Source of the DNA: Acholeplasmataceae bacterium
Lineage (GTDB): Bacteria; Bacillota; Negativicutes; Acidaminococcales; Acidaminococcaceae
Length of the DNA: 62,314 nt
Direction of reading: 5' to 3'
NCBI GenBank assembly: GCA_012517145.1
Contig: JAAYVM010000136.1
Coordinates: forward strand, 1 to 62,314
Of this stretch, positions 60,204-62,314 are shown piece by piece. The notes below the pieces were generated by a model. That model was given only the letters and a program-made list of their open reading frames with translations. It ran no database searches and was not told the DNA's origin. The number at the start of each line of letters is the position of its first letter. The first letter of the stretch is position 1. A program made the position numbers and the translations under genes.

Positions 60204-61055
60204 ATGAGTGACTTAAGAACCATCAATAAAATTGTTACGGGTATGCACACTCGGGACGGAGCAGGCGTAAAACTGGTACGGGTTATCGGCAGAAATGACA
60301 CAGCTGATTTTGATCCCTTTCTGATGCTGGATGCTTTTGATTCGGGCAATCCTGACGATTATATCAAAGGTTTTCCTTGGCACCCGCATCGCGGCATTGA
60401 AACAATCACTTATTTACTGCAGGGAGATATTGAACACGGCGACAGCTTAGGCAACAAGGGCAGCATTCTGGACGGCGAGTGTCAATGGATGACCGCGGGT
60501 TCCGGTATTATTCATCAAGAAATGCCGAAAGCCAGTGAAAGGATGCTGGGCGTTCAGTTATGGTTGAATCTGCCGGCCAAAGACAAGATGGTGCCGCCAA
60601 AATATCATGGTATAACGAAAGCGGACATTCCCGTAATTGATGAAGGAAGCAGCAGGATTCACATTATCGGCGGAATTTATCAAGGCACAAAAGGCGCTGC
60701 AGAAGGGGATTATATCAAACCGCTTCTGCTTGATGTGGAAGTTAAGCCCGGATCTGAATGGACTATCGATACCAAAAGAACCGATACCTTATTTATCTAT
60801 ATTATTCAGGGAGAAGGCGCTTTTGACCCAGCTGAAGAAACATTTATCGCAGAAAAGCATGCAGTACTATTTAATGAAGGAAGTCATCTGCGGGTTAAAG
60901 CTTCGGATAAGGGCGTGAGATTTTTGCTGATGGCGGCAAAGCCATTGCACGAACCGGTTGCCTGGGGCGGGCCGATAGTTATGAATACCAAGGAAGAGCT
61001 GGATTATGCTTTTCAAGAATTGAAAGAAAATACTTTCATCAAACATAAAGTTTAA
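60204..61055 (+). CDS. Pirin family protein
   Basis: A 283-residue bicupin. ATG 60204 is preferred over TTG 60198 because AAGGAGGAG lies 8 nt before it. The metal-site segments are HPHRGIETITYLLQGDIEHG and, near 95, WMTAGSGIIHQEMP, which hold three histidines and a glutamate. Bacterial pirins act as quercetin dioxygenases or as redox-sensitive cofactors. It is monocistronic, 66 bp behind copZ without a clear terminator, so read-through from the copper operon is possible. Confidence 0.9.
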   Translation: MSDLRTINKIVTGMHTRDGAGVKLVRVIGRNDTADFDPFLMLDAFDSGNPDDYIKGFPWHPHRGIETITYLLQGDIEHGDSLGNKGSILDGECQWMTAGSGIIHQEMPKASERMLGVQLWLNLPAKDKMVPPKYHGITKADIPVIDEGSSRIHIIGGIYQGTKGAAEGDYIKPLLLDVEVKPGSEWTIDTKRTDTLFIYIIQGEGAFDPAEETFIAEKHAVLFNEGSHLRVKASDKGVRFLLMAAKPLHEPVAWGGPIVMNTKEELDYAFQELKENTFIKHKV

Positions 61056-61070
61056 TTATTGCTTTAAATA

Positions 61071-61117
61071 AAATGAGACCATGCTTCCAATAATTTGGAA
61101 ACAAGGTCTCATTTTTT
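61071..61117. terminator. Bidirectional terminator between pirin and MBL genes
   Basis: AAATGAGACC (61071-61080) pairs with GGTCTCATTT (61105-61114). The inner TTCCAA-TAAT-TTGGAA extends the stem. Confidence 0.88.
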
Positions 61118-61134
61118 ATGTGATTTATTTTTAC

Positions 61135-62037
61135 TTAGTTAGTATATTTTAAGAATCCGTCAACAAGTATTAATTTTATGCGATTCTTTTCATCGAGATA
61201 TTCAAGATAGGAGCGTAACATTCTTTCTATCAGATTATATTTATACATGTCAGCTACATGAATGTTAAAGCTTTTGATAACTTTCTGCATGAGCTCCTGC
61301 AAGGTCATTTCTTTTTCAATGAGATCATATATTTTTTCTGCTCTTAGCTGATAAAAGTTGATGTTATCAGTTATGAGTTCGTTGATATCATCGTAAATGC
61401 CTTTGTGAGCTATTACGTAACGGCTGCAACGCAGCTCGTAGAGTTTTTCCTTGCTTTCCAGATCTTTAGTAAGGATGGAAGCGTATGGCATTTTGGCACC
61501 TCGCATTACGTCGTGGCTGATGAGGGCATCACCGACATAAGCGACATCATCCGGCGTGATAAGGCAGATGTGCCCAAGGCTATGCCCGGGCGTGTGCATA
61601 ATTTTAAATTCAACCCCGCACATTTCAACGCTTGTCTGGTTATCGGCAATCGGAAAATCAACAGGGCAGACCATGTGTCCAAGGTGTTCCTCTATTTCTG
61701 TGAGTGCGAATGTATTGTAATATAGCTTAAGGTTGATGGAAGAGCTGCAGATCATAGCTTCGCAGGCCGGCATGGCAATTTGGCAGCCATATTTTTCTCT
61801 GAAATAGGAATTATTGCCACTGTGGTCGATATGAGCATGGCTGTTAATTATGCCGACTACTTTTAAAGCATTTTTCTGTAAAGATTCTGTAATCCCTTTT
61901 TGCTCCCCTGCTGCCCAACCGGTGTCCAGCATGATTATTTCCTCATCATTAATTTTATAAAAAGGAATGTAGGTCATACCTGTATCAATACAAAAGGTAT
62001 GACCCTTTATTTTTATAATTTCCACTGAACAGTGCAC
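61135..62037 (-). CDS. MBL-fold metallohydrolase
   Basis: A cytosolic zinc hydrolase of about 300 residues. GTG 62037 follows GGAGAGG; GTG 62025 and ATG 62118 are alternatives in the same frame, the last adding a hydrophobic leader that looks artificial. Metal ligands are NSHAHIDHSGNN, His in MHTPGHSLGHICL and Asp in YVGDALISHD. The C-terminal 90 residues are helical (LMQKVIKSFNIHVADMYKYN), as in glyoxalase II/lactonase relatives. It converges on pirin. Substrate unknown. Confidence 0.85.
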   Translation of the reverse strand: MHCSVEIIKIKGHTFCIDTGMTYIPFYKINDEEIIMLDTGWAAGEQKGITESLQKNALKVVGIINSHAHIDHSGNNSYFREKYGCQIAMPACEAMICSSSINLKLYYNTFALTEIEEHLGHMVCPVDFPIADNQTSVEMCGVEFKIMHTPGHSLGHICLITPDDVAYVGDALISHDVMRGAKMPYASILTKDLESKEKLYELRCSRYVIAHKGIYDDINELITDNINFYQLRAEKIYDLIEKEMTLQELMQKVIKSFNIHVADMYKYNLIERMLRSYLEYLDEKNRIKLILVDGFLKYTN

Positions 62038-62227
62038 TTCCTCTCCGACAGTTCTTAAAATAGCAAAAATGGGGTTGCATAAGAAGTATACGACTAAACA
62101 GCGGCATTGGCACTGCATCCTATCTGCGAATAATTATAGCTGCAATTCTATGCAGGAAAGAACTAATAATTGAAGAATACTTCCTTGTCAGATAAAGTCA
62201 ACGCGGTAATTATTTGGGGGTGCCAAG

Positions 62228-62314
62228 ATGATAAAAATAACGGACAAAGCAGGGTGTGTTGGTTGTGGAGCTTGTGTCAACCGCTGCCCGGTTCATTGCA
62301 TAGCCATGTTGGAA
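62228..62314 (+). CDS. Start of a [4Fe-4S] ferredoxin-type protein (cut by window end)
   Basis: ATG 62228 follows a GGGGGTG ribosome site. The 29 visible codons read a ferredoxin loop, C-x2-C-x2-C-x3-C-P in GCVGCGACVNRCPVHC. Whether it is a small ferredoxin or the N-terminus of a larger oxidoreductase (for example a coenzyme F420 hydrogenase beta-subunit-like protein) cannot be told. Confidence 0.75.
   Translation, partial: MIKITDKAGCVGCGACVNRCPVHCIAMLE

Overview
The window reads as a chromosomal segment of an anaerobic bacterium of the Firmicutes, most likely the class Negativicutes. The evidence is moderate GC, SD-led genes with frequent GTG/TTG starts, a Dcu-type dicarboxylate carrier, a giant NAD(P)-linked [FeFe]-hydrogenase, and above all two tandem CobT paralogues behind a cobalamin riboswitch. 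That tandem resembles ArsAB of Sporomusa, which activates phenolic bases for cobamides. No tRNA, rRNA, CRISPR array, intact transposon or phage gene was seen. Most intergenic gaps end in clear hairpin terminators.

Layout. 1-9.1 kb: C4-dicarboxylate carrier (cut by the edge), a split YeeE/YedE sulfur transporter, a GAF-PAS-GAF-HD-GYP protein, PII plus ammonium transporter, and AzlCD with a TrmB-type regulator. 9.3-12.2 kb: an exported PDZ protein, a PHP phosphoesterase, and an XRE regulator fused to a desulfoferrodoxin-like domain. 12.2-20.7 kb: a catabolic-looking cluster, iclR-M20 amidohydrolase divergent from livKHMGF, an ATC-hydrolase-family gene and an atypical ureohydrolase. 20.9-26.2 kb: cupredoxin, CopB-type ATPase, then the riboswitch and arsAB. 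26.4-33.2 kb: a YbhGFSR-like export operon with its TetR regulator, a ferredoxin gene broken by an in-frame stop, and a hemerythrin. 33.2-40.7 kb: HAD phosphatase, PfkB kinase, the 1150-residue hydrogenase fusion, a COG4315 protein and an alpha/beta hydrolase.

40.8-52.8 kb is the most distinctive region. Six promoters carry the same MerR-type architecture: a TTGAC(T/C) -35, exactly 19 bp, a -10, and a GAGT..ACTC palindrome between them. One drives a MerR gene resembling AdhR/NmlR. The others drive a membrane-anchored metallo-hydrolase, an exported phosphoesterase with two flavin proteins, two DUF362 proteins, and a membrane-anchored flavodoxin. A decayed second copy of the merR 3' end with its terminator and promoter shows that the region grew by duplication. 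The picture is a compact electrophile or redox stress regulon whose products are partly on the outer face of the membrane.

52.8-62.3 kb: a two-component system behind four 11-bp-phased direct repeats, an unexplained repeat region, a DUF6803-like membrane protein, a class III extradiol dioxygenase-like enzyme, csoR-copA-copZ with a recognisable operator, pirin, an MBL hydrolase and the start of a ferredoxin-type protein at the right edge. Two separate copper-export loci (20.9-23.9 and 57.1-60.1 kb) and Met/His-rich envelope proteins suggest copper exposure. All functional names come from reading motifs; no database search was possible.
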